This document shows, piece after piece, positions 28,011-35,186 of a stretch of DNA of 64,000 bases (within the stretch, counting starts at the first letter, position 1; every line of letters begins with the position of its first letter). Below the pieces are notes generated by a model that had not been told where the DNA came from, searched no databases, and saw only the letters and a program-made list of their open reading frames with translations. The stretch lies in IMG/VR virus record IMGVR_UViG_3300009703_004110, positions 186,001 to 250,000 of that record, one strand, 5' to 3'. Origin of the DNA: a virus. A program made the position numbers and the translations under genes.

Positions 28011-29501
28011 TTAGTAAAACCAGGTATAATCTGCTCCAACGAATCTAAGTTGTGCTCTAGACCCATTATTATCAAATGGCTGCCCAGCCCCAAACCCAAC
28101 CTGACCGATTAACTTTAAAAACATTAGGCCAACTGGATTTTCACCAGTTTGTATTGTTTGATTAGCAAAACTTATGACATATAGATGAGATGTATCAGAA
28201 ACGGGTGTTGATACTACATCTTGATTATTAGCCCATAATTGATTAATTCCAGCTATAACACTTGTATCATCGGCTATTGTTCCTATAAAATTAATCTCAC
28301 CAACATCATTTTGATTTTCATTAGAGCCGTATCTTGCTCTAATAGTAAAAGTCTGAGTACCGTTCAAAAAGTTCACATCATTTTCCTCTGCAATAAAATA
28401 AGCGTTAAATCCAATAGTGAGAGGACGGCTCGAATATATATTTTGAGGGATTGGAACGGCAAAATCAACTCCCTCTGTATCATCCGTAACTAATAGATAC
28501 TTAAGACCGACTCTATCATCATCTACGCCACCATATGTAGCATTTAAAACAAGGCCCCATCTATCGGCAGATACCGAGTATGCCTCACTGGGATGAAGGT
28601 ACCCGTGCATCATACTATACACATTTCGAACCTTTAAAGTATCGCTTGAAGCCGTACCGTCCATTTCAATACCGTGTCCAGCCTCAATCGTAAGGGTATC
28701 TTCCATTACATCTGCAACCAATGGAACTGTTCCTGTGACTACACCACTTTCAGTCTGCGCTACCGCTACAGTTCCAAAATTTTGTGCTATATTCTTGACT
28801 GTAATTTGGTCAGAGCCAGCGACGGCTGTTAAATCTATTCCATCATCGGCCCTCCAGGCCAGAGTATCCGTAGGGGAGTCTGCGACTACTGGTCCGCCAC
28901 TCGCCGTGCCAGCCCCTGTTGCCGCAACCGATTGAGTTTCAAATGAGTTGGCCTGAGAGCCTGAAGTTGTTGATATCGTTAAAGTTTCTGTTCCGGCACT
29001 TGTATTAATATCTATTCCGGTTCCGGCCTTAATAGTCAGTGTATCTGCTGCAATGTCTGCCTCAAGTGTTGCGGCACCATCACCAGATAGTGTTCCGCCA
29101 TTTGCAGAAACTACAACAAAACCAAAACTATTTCCTATAGCTGCATAAACAGCAGAAAGATCTAGGTAATAATAGGTTGTACCATCAATCGTTTCAAATT
29201 CCGGTATAGCCTGACCCTGATCTGTAAAAGACGAAATTGTTCTTTTGGTTACTGCATCATCAGCTAAGTTAATGTTTCTTAACTGATTAACAACGTGGTC
29301 CACTAGGTGAATCTTTTGAGCATGACCATCTTGATGCGCACCATCATGAACGTGCCCCGCAACCAGTGGATCAGTTTCGCTTTTGTTATTACCTTCTGAC
29401 GTACCAAATAGTCCACCAAACCATGAATTGGCCACTTCAGCTGTAACAATCGTTACCGCGCTTTCATATTGAGTTAATTTAGTCGAGCTGCTAGAAGCCA
29501 T
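28011..29501 (-). CDS. Fibre-like virion protein with beta-rich repeats
   Basis: 496 residues. After a His-rich region (HVHDGAHQDGHAQKIH, about 49-64) come three related blocks built on the pattern 'ADTLTIKAGTGIDIN...', 'TDTLAWRADDGIDLT...' and 'EDTLTIEAGHGIEMD...', each some 50 residues apart. Such Gly/Thr/Asp-rich repeats are typical of tail fibres and virion decoration proteins. The C-terminal part (about 320-496) is a separate beta-rich domain ending GADYTWFY, a likely receptor-binding or trimerisation head. The role is inferred from composition. Confidence 0.65.
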   Translation of the reverse strand: MASSSSTKLTQYESAVTIVTAEVANSWFGGLFGTSEGNNKSETDPLVAGHVHDGAHQDGHAQKIHLVDHVVNQLRNINLADDAVTKRTISSFTDQGQAIPEFETIDGTTYYYLDLSAVYAAIGNSFGFVVVSANGGTLSGDGAATLEADIAADTLTIKAGTGIDINTSAGTETLTISTTSGSQANSFETQSVAATGAGTASGGPVVADSPTDTLAWRADDGIDLTAVAGSDQITVKNIAQNFGTVAVAQTESGVVTGTVPLVADVMEDTLTIEAGHGIEMDGTASSDTLKVRNVYSMMHGYLHPSEAYSVSADRWGLVLNATYGGVDDDRVGLKYLLVTDDTEGVDFAVPIPQNIYSSRPLTIGFNAYFIAEENDVNFLNGTQTFTIRARYGSNENQNDVGEINFIGTIADDTSVIAGINQLWANNQDVVSTPVSDTSHLYVISFANQTIQTGENPVGLMFLKLIGQVGFGAGQPFDNNGSRAQLRFVGADYTWFY

Positions 29502-29521
29502 TAGTATCTCCTACAATGATT

Positions 29522-29818
29522 TTAAGTGTTCTCATTATAAGACTGACTTTTTAGTAGTTTTTTAACAACATTACTTGTTTTGAATCTCAATGACCTATAT
29601 GGAGATAGCATCATTTGTTCTTGCGTTTTAGGATTCCTCACCGGCCTAGGTGTATGCTCATATGCATAGAATTTTCCGAACCCAACTATGGACACCTCCT
29701 CACCATTTGTAACTTCTTCCATGATAATGCCAAATAACTCATTTACAACCTGGGTAGATTCTCTTTGAGTCATTAACGTCCTCTTAGATAGCTCTTTGGC
29801 TAATGCTTTTTTATTCAT
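29522..29818 (-). CDS. HU/IHF-type DNA-bending protein
   Basis: 98 residues, the usual length. The family core is visible: LAKELSKRTLMTQRE at the start, then EVSIVGFGKFYAYEHTPRPV and RNPKTQEQM, the arm that wraps the minor groove, then LRFKTSNVVKKLL. It would compact or bend phage DNA. It overlaps the HNH gene upstream by eight bases. Confidence 0.9.
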   Translation of the reverse strand: MNKKALAKELSKRTLMTQRESTQVVNELFGIIMEEVTNGEEVSIVGFGKFYAYEHTPRPVRNPKTQEQMMLSPYRSLRFKTSNVVKKLLKSQSYNENT

Positions 29819-30242
29819 ATTCTAAACCTGCTTTGCTTTTTTGATATTCATATATGGTGACAATGTGGTTTAGAAACTTAATTTCGTCAAAAACATGCTT
29901 CAAGGAGTTGCAACTAAAACAGCAGGAATCAACATTGTCTATGGTATATCCAATATCATTATCTATTCTATCAAGACTTATAGGATGCACCTTTTGGCCA
30001 CAGTATCTGCATGGCTCATCTTCAAATTTCTTGAACTGTGATAATGTTAAATCAAACGAAATATTTCTGCGCTTTGCCGATCTCCTATATGTTTTAAATC
30101 TAAGTTCTGGCTTAGATTCCAATAATCTTTTACGCTTCTTATAGCAAATAACACATAAGGCCCTTCTTTTGCCTGATCCTCGCTTGTAAAAACTTTCTAT
30201 ATCCTTTTGCTGGCCACAGCTTTTACATTTTTTATCAGCCAT
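29811..30242 (-). CDS. Free-standing HNH homing endonuclease
   Basis: About 143 residues. An N-terminal zinc finger (CKSCGQQK, then CVICYKKRK) is followed by an HNH-type nuclease segment: CRYCGQKVHPISLDRIDND, then CCFSCNSLKH. Neighbouring genes are complete and overlap it, so it is free-standing rather than intron-borne. ATG 30242 is preferred (GAGGG upstream); a GTG two codons earlier is possible. Such genes spread by cutting relatives that lack them. Confidence 0.8.
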   Translation of the reverse strand: MADKKCKSCGQQKDIESFYKRGSGKRRALCVICYKKRKRLLESKPELRFKTYRRSAKRRNISFDLTLSQFKKFEDEPCRYCGQKVHPISLDRIDNDIGYTIDNVDSCCFSCNSLKHVFDEIKFLNHIVTIYEYQKSKAGLEYE

Positions 30243-30253
30243 ACTCACCCTCT

Positions 30254-30472
30254 TCAGATGATCTCCTCAGAAAATGTCAGTATATACTTTCTGGATTCTT
30301 TCAGGTCTGAGTCCAACGAGCCTTCCGGCCTTCTAGTATATTTGTCTTTGATTCTAAGAAATTCCTCATCTGACATATCAGATATATCTATGCCATAATT
30401 CATATACATTTCTTTTATCTTTTCGACAACATCATCTTTCGGTTCATTTTTTTTATATCTATACCCATACAT
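30254..30472 (-). CDS. Small hypothetical protein, 72 residues
   Basis: Short acidic protein with a Tyr-rich start (MYGYRYKKNEPK) and the segment DISDMSDEEFLRIKDKY. No recognised domain. It lies between the KH-domain gene and the HNH gene. Confidence 0.5.
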   Translation of the reverse strand: MYGYRYKKNEPKDDVVEKIKEMYMNYGIDISDMSDEEFLRIKDKYTRRPEGSLDSDLKESRKYILTFSEEII

Positions 30473-30482
30473 GAAATAATCC

Positions 30483-30728
30483 TTATAACGGTGTATTCAT
30501 CACGTTTATAGATACTCTTTTTCCACGTTTGGCGCCAGCAGCCTTAAGTACGGTTCTAATTGCTGAAGCAATTCGTCCACCCTTACCTATAAGCTTACCG
30601 ACATCATCTTTGGAAACAGTAACTTTGAAAAGAACTCCCTCAACGGTTTCCTCTTCTTCAATTAAAATATGCTCTGTGTCATCAACAATTGAGCAGACTA
30701 ATTCTCGTACAAAATCTTTAAGTTCCAT
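30483..30728 (-). CDS. KH-domain RNA-binding protein, KhpA-like
   Basis: About 81 residues. The KH core GKLIGKGGRIASAIRTVLKA is clear, preceded by a strand/turn pattern matching YlqC/KhpA (family form: vtPeDmGKvIGKqGriakaiRtvlkA). In bacteria KhpA binds RNA and affects mRNA fate. A phage copy could act on phage or host transcripts. ATG 30728 is preferred because GAGGG lies just upstream; a start at 30740 would overlap the Hsp20 gene. Confidence 0.8.
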   Translation of the reverse strand: MELKDFVRELVCSIVDDTEHILIEEEETVEGVLFKVTVSKDDVGKLIGKGGRIASAIRTVLKAAGAKRGKRVSINVMNTPL

Positions 30729-30729
30729 T

Positions 30730-31215
30730 TTAACCCTCATTAGATATGTAGTTAATTTCTACAGATGTGCGTTTGGCGTTACTCTCAGGTATTGTGATGC
30801 GTAACTCTCCATCTTTCATTTGAGCCTGGGCTCCTATCATATCGAATTGGTTACTAATCTGAAACTTAACTAAGAATTTCCTTCTGGCGATACCTCTTAC
30901 AATATAACCTCTTGATACACTAGATTTGGCATTCTCGGGTGAGTCCGTAAAAGATACAGATTCTTCATCCTGTACTCCAGGGCTACTTATAATAAGTTCA
31001 TCACCGAAGAATTCAACATTTACGTCGCTAGGTGAATATCCAGCAAGAGCGAACACCATGTGGAATCCGTCCTCACCTCTCCAGGTGTTATATTTTGGGA
31101 AAACAGCTTCTTTCGCCTTCTTGTTCTTTATAACATCTCTGTAAAATTCATCATCACAGTATAGCAAATCAACTATTCGGCCTGGTAACGAAAATCTAAT
31201 CTGATTTTTCTTCAT
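30730..31215 (-). CDS. Small heat-shock protein, Hsp20/alpha-crystallin family
   Basis: 161 residues. The alpha-crystallin fold is seen as FHMVFALAGYSPSDVNVEFF, then DELIISSP and the C-terminal strand GELRITIPE. Hsp20 proteins hold unfolding proteins; similar genes occur in T4-like cyanophages. The stop overlaps the region of the KH gene start. With the two GroELs it adds to the folding capacity. Confidence 0.8.
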   Translation of the reverse strand: MKKNQIRFSLPGRIVDLLYCDDEFYRDVIKNKKAKEAVFPKYNTWRGEDGFHMVFALAGYSPSDVNVEFFGDELIISSPGVQDEESVSFTDSPENAKSSVSRGYIVRGIARRKFLVKFQISNQFDMIGAQAQMKDGELRITIPESNAKRTSVEINYISNEG

Positions 31216-31217
31216 TA

Positions 31218-31565
31218 TTATTCCTCAGCATCTTCTACAATAACAGAATTTGATAATTCGGCCAATCCTTCTAGCCCTTCTAATCCATCTATAACCGATC
31301 CATATAAGTGACTAGTTAGACTGATCACAATTCCGGCGGCTAAACAGTTTAGTGGAAAGAAAATGGATATTAAAAACCCTAACCAAAATCCTGCGCACAT
31401 CATACAACTTAGTAGTTTTTCAACCAATTCTCCGAGCCAAGGATCAAGTTCGTGAAAACTTGAAATTACAATTTCTCTTAGAGAATCAAGGATAGTTGAA
31501 TTAACCACTAGATTTGTTATACCTGTGCCAATCAATATAAACAACAATAATGTAACGATTTCCAT
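31218..31565 (-). CDS. Integral membrane protein, DUF1360-like
   Basis: About 115 residues with membrane segments near the start (VTLLLFILIGTGITNLVV) and the end (GFWLGFLISIFF, LAAGIVISLTS). The motif CMMCAGFWLGFL resembles the 'C..C.GFW.G' signature of DUF1360 proteins. ATG 31565 has GGAGGT five bases upstream and is preferred over 31586. Role unknown. Confidence 0.6.
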   Translation of the reverse strand: MEIVTLLLFILIGTGITNLVVNSTILDSLREIVISSFHELDPWLGELVEKLLSCMMCAGFWLGFLISIFFPLNCLAAGIVISLTSHLYGSVIDGLEGLEGLAELSNSVIVEDAEE

Positions 31566-31566
31566 G

Positions 31567-32088
31567 CTAACCTCCGAAATACTCAATACTACCCATCTTT
31601 TCAGTATCTAAATATTCAAGAGTTTCACCACCATAAAAGAATATTCTATATCTTGATGACCAAACTGGTACGTCACCTGCGTCACGTTCTGCAAAAGAAC
31701 CATGCCTACTGGGCTCTATTCTTAAATAACCTGCCGGCTTTCCGCCTATGTCATTTAAGTGCCATTCTATAGCGTCATTTACCAGTTTGCAATCTGAAAT
31801 TATTTTACACTGAAATTCTTCTATTTCTTCTATTTCTAAAGTGGTGTCATCGGCATAACCTTTCATACCTAAAACCATCATGCCGATATAATCATCCATG
31901 AAACCATGCAGTGGTTCCAAATCAAGCTCTGGCTTTTCTTCTTCTATTAGCTCTTCTATGCTAGTAGCCCCGCCGAAAGTCTCCTCTAGAGTTATTCCAA
32001 AATTGAGATATCTATTTAGCAGCCGGTCTACAGCATCATCTTTTTTATCTTTTATTTTATCTTTTATCTTACTTAGAAATCCTCTCAT
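31567..32088 (-). CDS. Hypothetical protein, 173 residues
   Basis: Lys-rich start (LSKIKDKIKDKKDDAVDRLL), then a mixed domain with SRYRIFFYGGETLEYL near the end. No catalytic motif. It ends two bases before the membrane-protein start and the pair may be co-translated. Confidence 0.5.
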   Translation of the reverse strand: MRGFLSKIKDKIKDKKDDAVDRLLNRYLNFGITLEETFGGATSIEELIEEEKPELDLEPLHGFMDDYIGMMVLGMKGYADDTTLEIEEIEEFQCKIISDCKLVNDAIEWHLNDIGGKPAGYLRIEPSRHGSFAERDAGDVPVWSSRYRIFFYGGETLEYLDTEKMGSIEYFGG

Positions 32089-32121
32089 TTATATGTCCTA
32101 TAGATGAGAGAGTAAACTTAA

Positions 32122-33795
32122 TTACTTTAGTTTACTAAAAAACTCTACCCTCTCGCGTTTTGATTTGAGATCGTGGATCTCTAACAATTTTACGCGCTCT
32201 TCAGGGTTTAAATCAAAAATGTTGATCTTATCAGCTAGTATCTGGCGTAATGCATTTACCTCTTGCCTACTGAATCTAACAGAACTGAGCTGATAATCTA
32301 TAAATGCCTCCATAGAGACAGGGAACAACTCACTTAGTATCTCATAAATAGCATTTGCGTACACTTGAATTTCTTTTTGTGCGTGTGAATCCATCCTTGC
32401 TTTCAAGAATAGCATCCAATCTCCAAGATTTGCCGTAACAAACGCTTCAGTATATTGTCCCATTGGAAGCACGGAACGGGCCTGCTCTCTGCAGACCCCT
32501 GCTTTTAATAGTCTCTGATAAGAAGCTTCTGAGTCCCTATGTGCATATTCTTGTATTTTATCTGCATATTCATGTAGGGGCGTATCATGATGCATAAAAG
32601 CAGGATATGTCTTAAGTCCTATATCTTTTAAGGTCCCATCTAACTGCTTATCACCAGCTTGTTTGTTGGTCGAACTTGGTTGGCGCCACTCATTCGCACC
32701 AATCCATTTTTCTTTTGGCATTACACTATAACGTGCGCTCATAACATTCCATGCGAATCGATCGTGCAATTTGTTACCCATAAAGCATTTAACCTTATGT
32801 TCTGTACTTTAAATTAGGTTATATGTACAGTTCAGACTATATCATCAGTTTTTTTAACTGCTGCGCGCTCGTGGTCCTTCATAATGTTAATAACATCGTT
32901 TGAACTAGTCGTTGAACCTTCCGAAAGATCACTCTTAAGGCTTGGCTGCTGATTGTCCACCTCAGGATGTCCCAGCAATTCACGCAGTTTTTGGTGCGCC
33001 ACGTAATAAGTATGTGTTTTTCTATCATACTTTACGAATCCAGCTTTGAATAATTCTAAACCTATAATTTCTAAAGAGTGATGCGCCTTTTGGTGCACAC
33101 TTTTGTTTTTACATAGATCTAAATTTTCTAGCTGATTATTTAATTTATCCTCATCAATATGGTGTACAATTTCTGTAGACTTAAGATTCCTGCCTAAGTG
33201 TTGCTCTATAACAAGACGATGTTCTCGTTTGTACTTGCCTTTCGCAACCCTTATATTTTTATAGCCATCTTCGGTCCATTGAATTCCGCCCTTCCAGTTT
33301 ACAAGACTTGTTGCACAAGGCTGACAATATGTTTTGCCACTATCACCATTTCTTCTTTGTCCCTTGTTATAGCTTTGAAATGTTGTTTCGCCATGCTTTG
33401 TACACTTATCGCACTTATATTTAATTCTTTTTCCGGAATTCGGTTTTAAGCTAGAAATTAATACCCCGCAAATTGTTTTATTGTCTAATAGCATGTTTTT
33501 TCTCTCCACGCTATTATATTACATAATTAGTAAAAATTGATTAACGCACCCACTGATTATGTATAAAAATAGGAAGTCTGACATGCACCTTGATCTGACA
33601 CATAGCAAAGGGACTATAATGTGCATGTCTCATTAGATATCTGACTAGGTTAGCATCATCTTGCACTGTCTTTGTGCCTTTGGCATAAGACACTCTAGCT
33701 GCTTGCGCAATATCACTATCTTTTCCAAAGTAATCTATAAGACGCACAAACCCATCGTCTAATACTTTAAATTCTTTTCCAATTAATTCATTCAT
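32122..33795 (-). CDS. thyX: Flavin-dependent thymidylate synthase ThyX, split by a group I intron
   Basis: ThyX makes dTMP from dUMP with FAD and methylene-tetrahydrofolate. Exon 1 is 33544-33795 (84 residues, ending ...FIHNQWVR). Exon 2 is 32122-32766 (214 residues, beginning HDRFAWNVMSARYS). Joined, the exons give 298 residues and restore the ThyX core QWVR-H...MSARYSVMP, then EWRQPSSTNKQ. The splice point follows a U and the intron ends in G, as group I introns require. After joining, the ThyX motif reads RHD-x7-S rather than RHR-x7-S. Without splicing, exon 1 stops at a TAA directly after the splice site. Confidence 0.85.
32767..33543 (-). mobile_element. Group I intron within thyX
   Basis: 777 bases between the thyX exons. 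Core elements are readable on the minus strand in the right order: P (AATTGCTGGGA, 32980-32970), Q (AATCAGCAGCCAAGC, 32954-32940), R (GGTTCAACGACTAG, 32918-32905) and S (GATATAGTC, 32843-32835). P4 (UUGCUG with CAGCAG) and P7 (GACUA with UAGUC) pair. A P9 stem CUGUAC/GUACAG follows. A candidate internal guide GCGTG near 33506-33510 can pair with the exon end TGCGT, with a G-U pair at the splice site. The intron carries an HNH endonuclease gene. Confidence 0.88.
32832..33494 (-). CDS. Intron-encoded HNH homing endonuclease
   Basis: About 220 residues. Zinc-finger cysteines lie near the start (CDKCTKHG, then CQPCATS). The HNH block is HRLVIEQHLGRNLKSTEIVH, then HIDEDKLNNQLENLDLC, and NKSVHQKAHH. 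The last 45 or so codons read through the ribozyme core, and the TAG stop lies inside the S element, so coding and folding share sequence. ATG 33494 is chosen; its ribosome site (GGAG) overlaps the candidate intron guide sequence, which could hide it while P1 is formed. An in-frame GTG at 33509 is the alternative. Confidence 0.82.
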   Translation of the reverse strand: MLLDNKTICGVLISSLKPNSGKRIKYKCDKCTKHGETTFQSYNKGQRRNGDSGKTYCQPCATSLVNWKGGIQWTEDGYKNIRVAKGKYKREHRLVIEQHLGRNLKSTEIVHHIDEDKLNNQLENLDLCKNKSVHQKAHHSLEIIGLELFKAGFVKYDRKTHTYYVAHQKLRELLGHPEVDNQQPSLKSDLSEGSTTSSNDVINIMKDHERAAVKKTDDIV

Positions 33796-33803
33796 ATTTG
33801 CTC

Positions 33804-34109
33804 CTAAATTGTTGTGGCCAACTCTATCAGCGCCTGCTTAATATCTTTTTCACTTAAACCACCATATCCAAACCTAAATACTGATTGACTATATGGAGGA
33901 GAAGAGACGGGATACATTCTTAAGTCATAAACAGAAAAGAAGTTCTCTTTTGGAGTAGCCCCAAGCTCCTCTTTGCTTCTTGATCCAATCACACCATCGC
34001 TCCACAAGGTTTCAGAATTAGTAATGGCAACCTCACTTAATTCCATAAATTGTTCACCAAACTTAACTCTAGTTGACTTCAATATATATTCATCTACAAA
34101 ATACTTCAT
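33804..34109 (-). CDS. Hypothetical protein, 101 residues
   Basis: Directly upstream of thyX by nine bases. Contains SSPPYSQSVFRFGYGGL and a helical C-terminus. No recognised family; a link to thymidylate synthesis is suggested by position only. Confidence 0.5.
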   Translation of the reverse strand: MKYFVDEYILKSTRVKFGEQFMELSEVAITNSETLWSDGVIGSRSKEELGATPKENFFSVYDLRMYPVSSPPYSQSVFRFGYGGLSEKDIKQALIELATTI

Positions 34110-34155
34110 TATCCTCCCCTGTTCTTTTCCGATTCATTCATTTTTACCCCTATCA

Positions 34156-34350
34156 TTATTTTATATTTGCGACCCTTTCTTTGTAATTCTCAATAATAGA
34201 GTCTGCAATCGAAATTTCTTTTTCCGTAAACTCTACAATATTTTTTTGAATCCATGCCCAATCCTCTTCCGTGAATGTATCGAGATCTTTTGGCGAATCT
34301 TTCATTCTTTTGATATAGCCCCTCATTCTTTTACTATCTTTATCACTCAT
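34156..34350 (-). CDS. Small hypothetical protein, 64 residues
   Basis: Charged helical protein (MSDKDSKRMRGYIKRMKDSP, then EEDWAWIQKNIVEF). Its ATG overlaps the end of the upstream gene by four bases, which supports it being translated. Function unknown. Confidence 0.5.
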   Translation of the reverse strand: MSDKDSKRMRGYIKRMKDSPKDLDTFTEEDWAWIQKNIVEFTEKEISIADSIIENYKERVANIK

Positions 34351-34775
34351 ACTTCTCCTCCTAATTGTTTAATTACCTTCTCAATTGCATAGTCATTATA
34401 ATAAGTATCTCCATTGCCAAAACTTCCATAATTACTTGCTCTAGAAGTTACGCACTTTAATACCGAAATTAATGAGTGGAGCTGCTCCTCTGATAATTCT
34501 AATGTTTTCTTTATATACGGGGTAACTTTCTTAATCTCATAAGTCTCGCCTTTTGACCATATATCATTTTCAAGTAAAGACTTTATACTGACGGCTTCAG
34601 CCTTGGTTTTGAAAAGTAAAGCTGGGCATTCTTCATAATCTGGATCTGGACTTTCAGACCATGCGTCCGGGCCTGACCAATAACCATTTCCAAGGTCTGT
34701 TGAAGGATATTTATTGTGATCAAATTCTGCCAGGCACCCTCCGTCGCTGTGATTTATTATATAAAACTTATTCAT
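34347..34775 (-). CDS. Hypothetical protein, 142 residues
   Basis: Begins NKFYIINHSDGGCLAEF and holds an aromatic acidic block (GYWSGPDAWSESPDPDY). The last third is helical. It follows the 56-residue gene at 34778 by two bases. Family not recognised. Confidence 0.5.
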   Translation of the reverse strand: MNKFYIINHSDGGCLAEFDHNKYPSTDLGNGYWSGPDAWSESPDPDYEECPALLFKTKAEAVSIKSLLENDIWSKGETYEIKKVTPYIKKTLELSEEQLHSLISVLKCVTSRASNYGSFGNGDTYYNDYAIEKVIKQLGGEV

Positions 34776-34777
34776 TC

Positions 34778-34948
34778 TTATCCCACCAAATGTCTGTCGT
34801 CTTTCCAGTTAGTTATTGCTTGCCAAATAGTCTTAATTAAAGAACCATCTGCATACATCCAGCACTCATAAAATATAACCCATGTTCCTTCTCTGGATAT
34901 TTCATCTGGAGGAGACCAGTGAATTCCAAATTTCCATATTCTAGCCAT
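34778..34948 (-). CDS. Small Trp-rich protein, 56 residues
   Basis: Open frame from ATG 34948 (GGAG upstream within the preceding gene) to TAA 34778. It begins MARIWKFGIHWSPP and is unusually rich in tryptophan (IHW, GTW, CW, TIW, NW). It overlaps the upstream gene's stop by eight bases and fills an otherwise empty gap, both of which support it as a gene. Function unknown. Confidence 0.6.
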   Translation of the reverse strand: MARIWKFGIHWSPPDEISREGTWVIFYECWMYADGSLIKTIWQAITNWKDDRHLVG

Positions 34949-35186
34949 CTTCTGCTCCTACATATATTCCAAAAAGTCTGTTTTTCCACCATGCATAAAT
35001 ATTTATATGACTCGCCATTGCCTCACTCCGTTCACCTTGGCGGTAAAAAAGTAAGAAATCTTGCATACCTGTAGTTGCGTGAGGCTCTGTTTCTATGTGA
35101 CATTTTATATATACGCCTTTATGATCCGAACTCTCCATCCAAAAAGTAGTTCCTGCCGGCACATAATTAACATACTTTTTATTCAT
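34941..35186 (-). CDS. Small hypothetical protein, 81 residues
   Basis: Beta-rich start (YVNYVPAGTTFWMESSDHKG) and a Trp pair near the end. It overlaps glmS by four bases and the next small gene by eight. Function unknown. Confidence 0.5.
   Translation of the reverse strand: MNKKYVNYVPAGTTFWMESSDHKGVYIKCHIETEPHATTGMQDFLLFYRQGERSEAMASHINIYAWWKNRLFGIYVGAEDG

Noticed and set aside
29811-30248. Second intron around the HNH gene
   Set aside because: Both neighbours are complete and overlap it, and no group I core elements were seen.
32122-32781. A separate gene starting at ATG 32781
   Set aside because: The first codons lie inside the group I intron; ThyX sequence begins at the splice site 32766.
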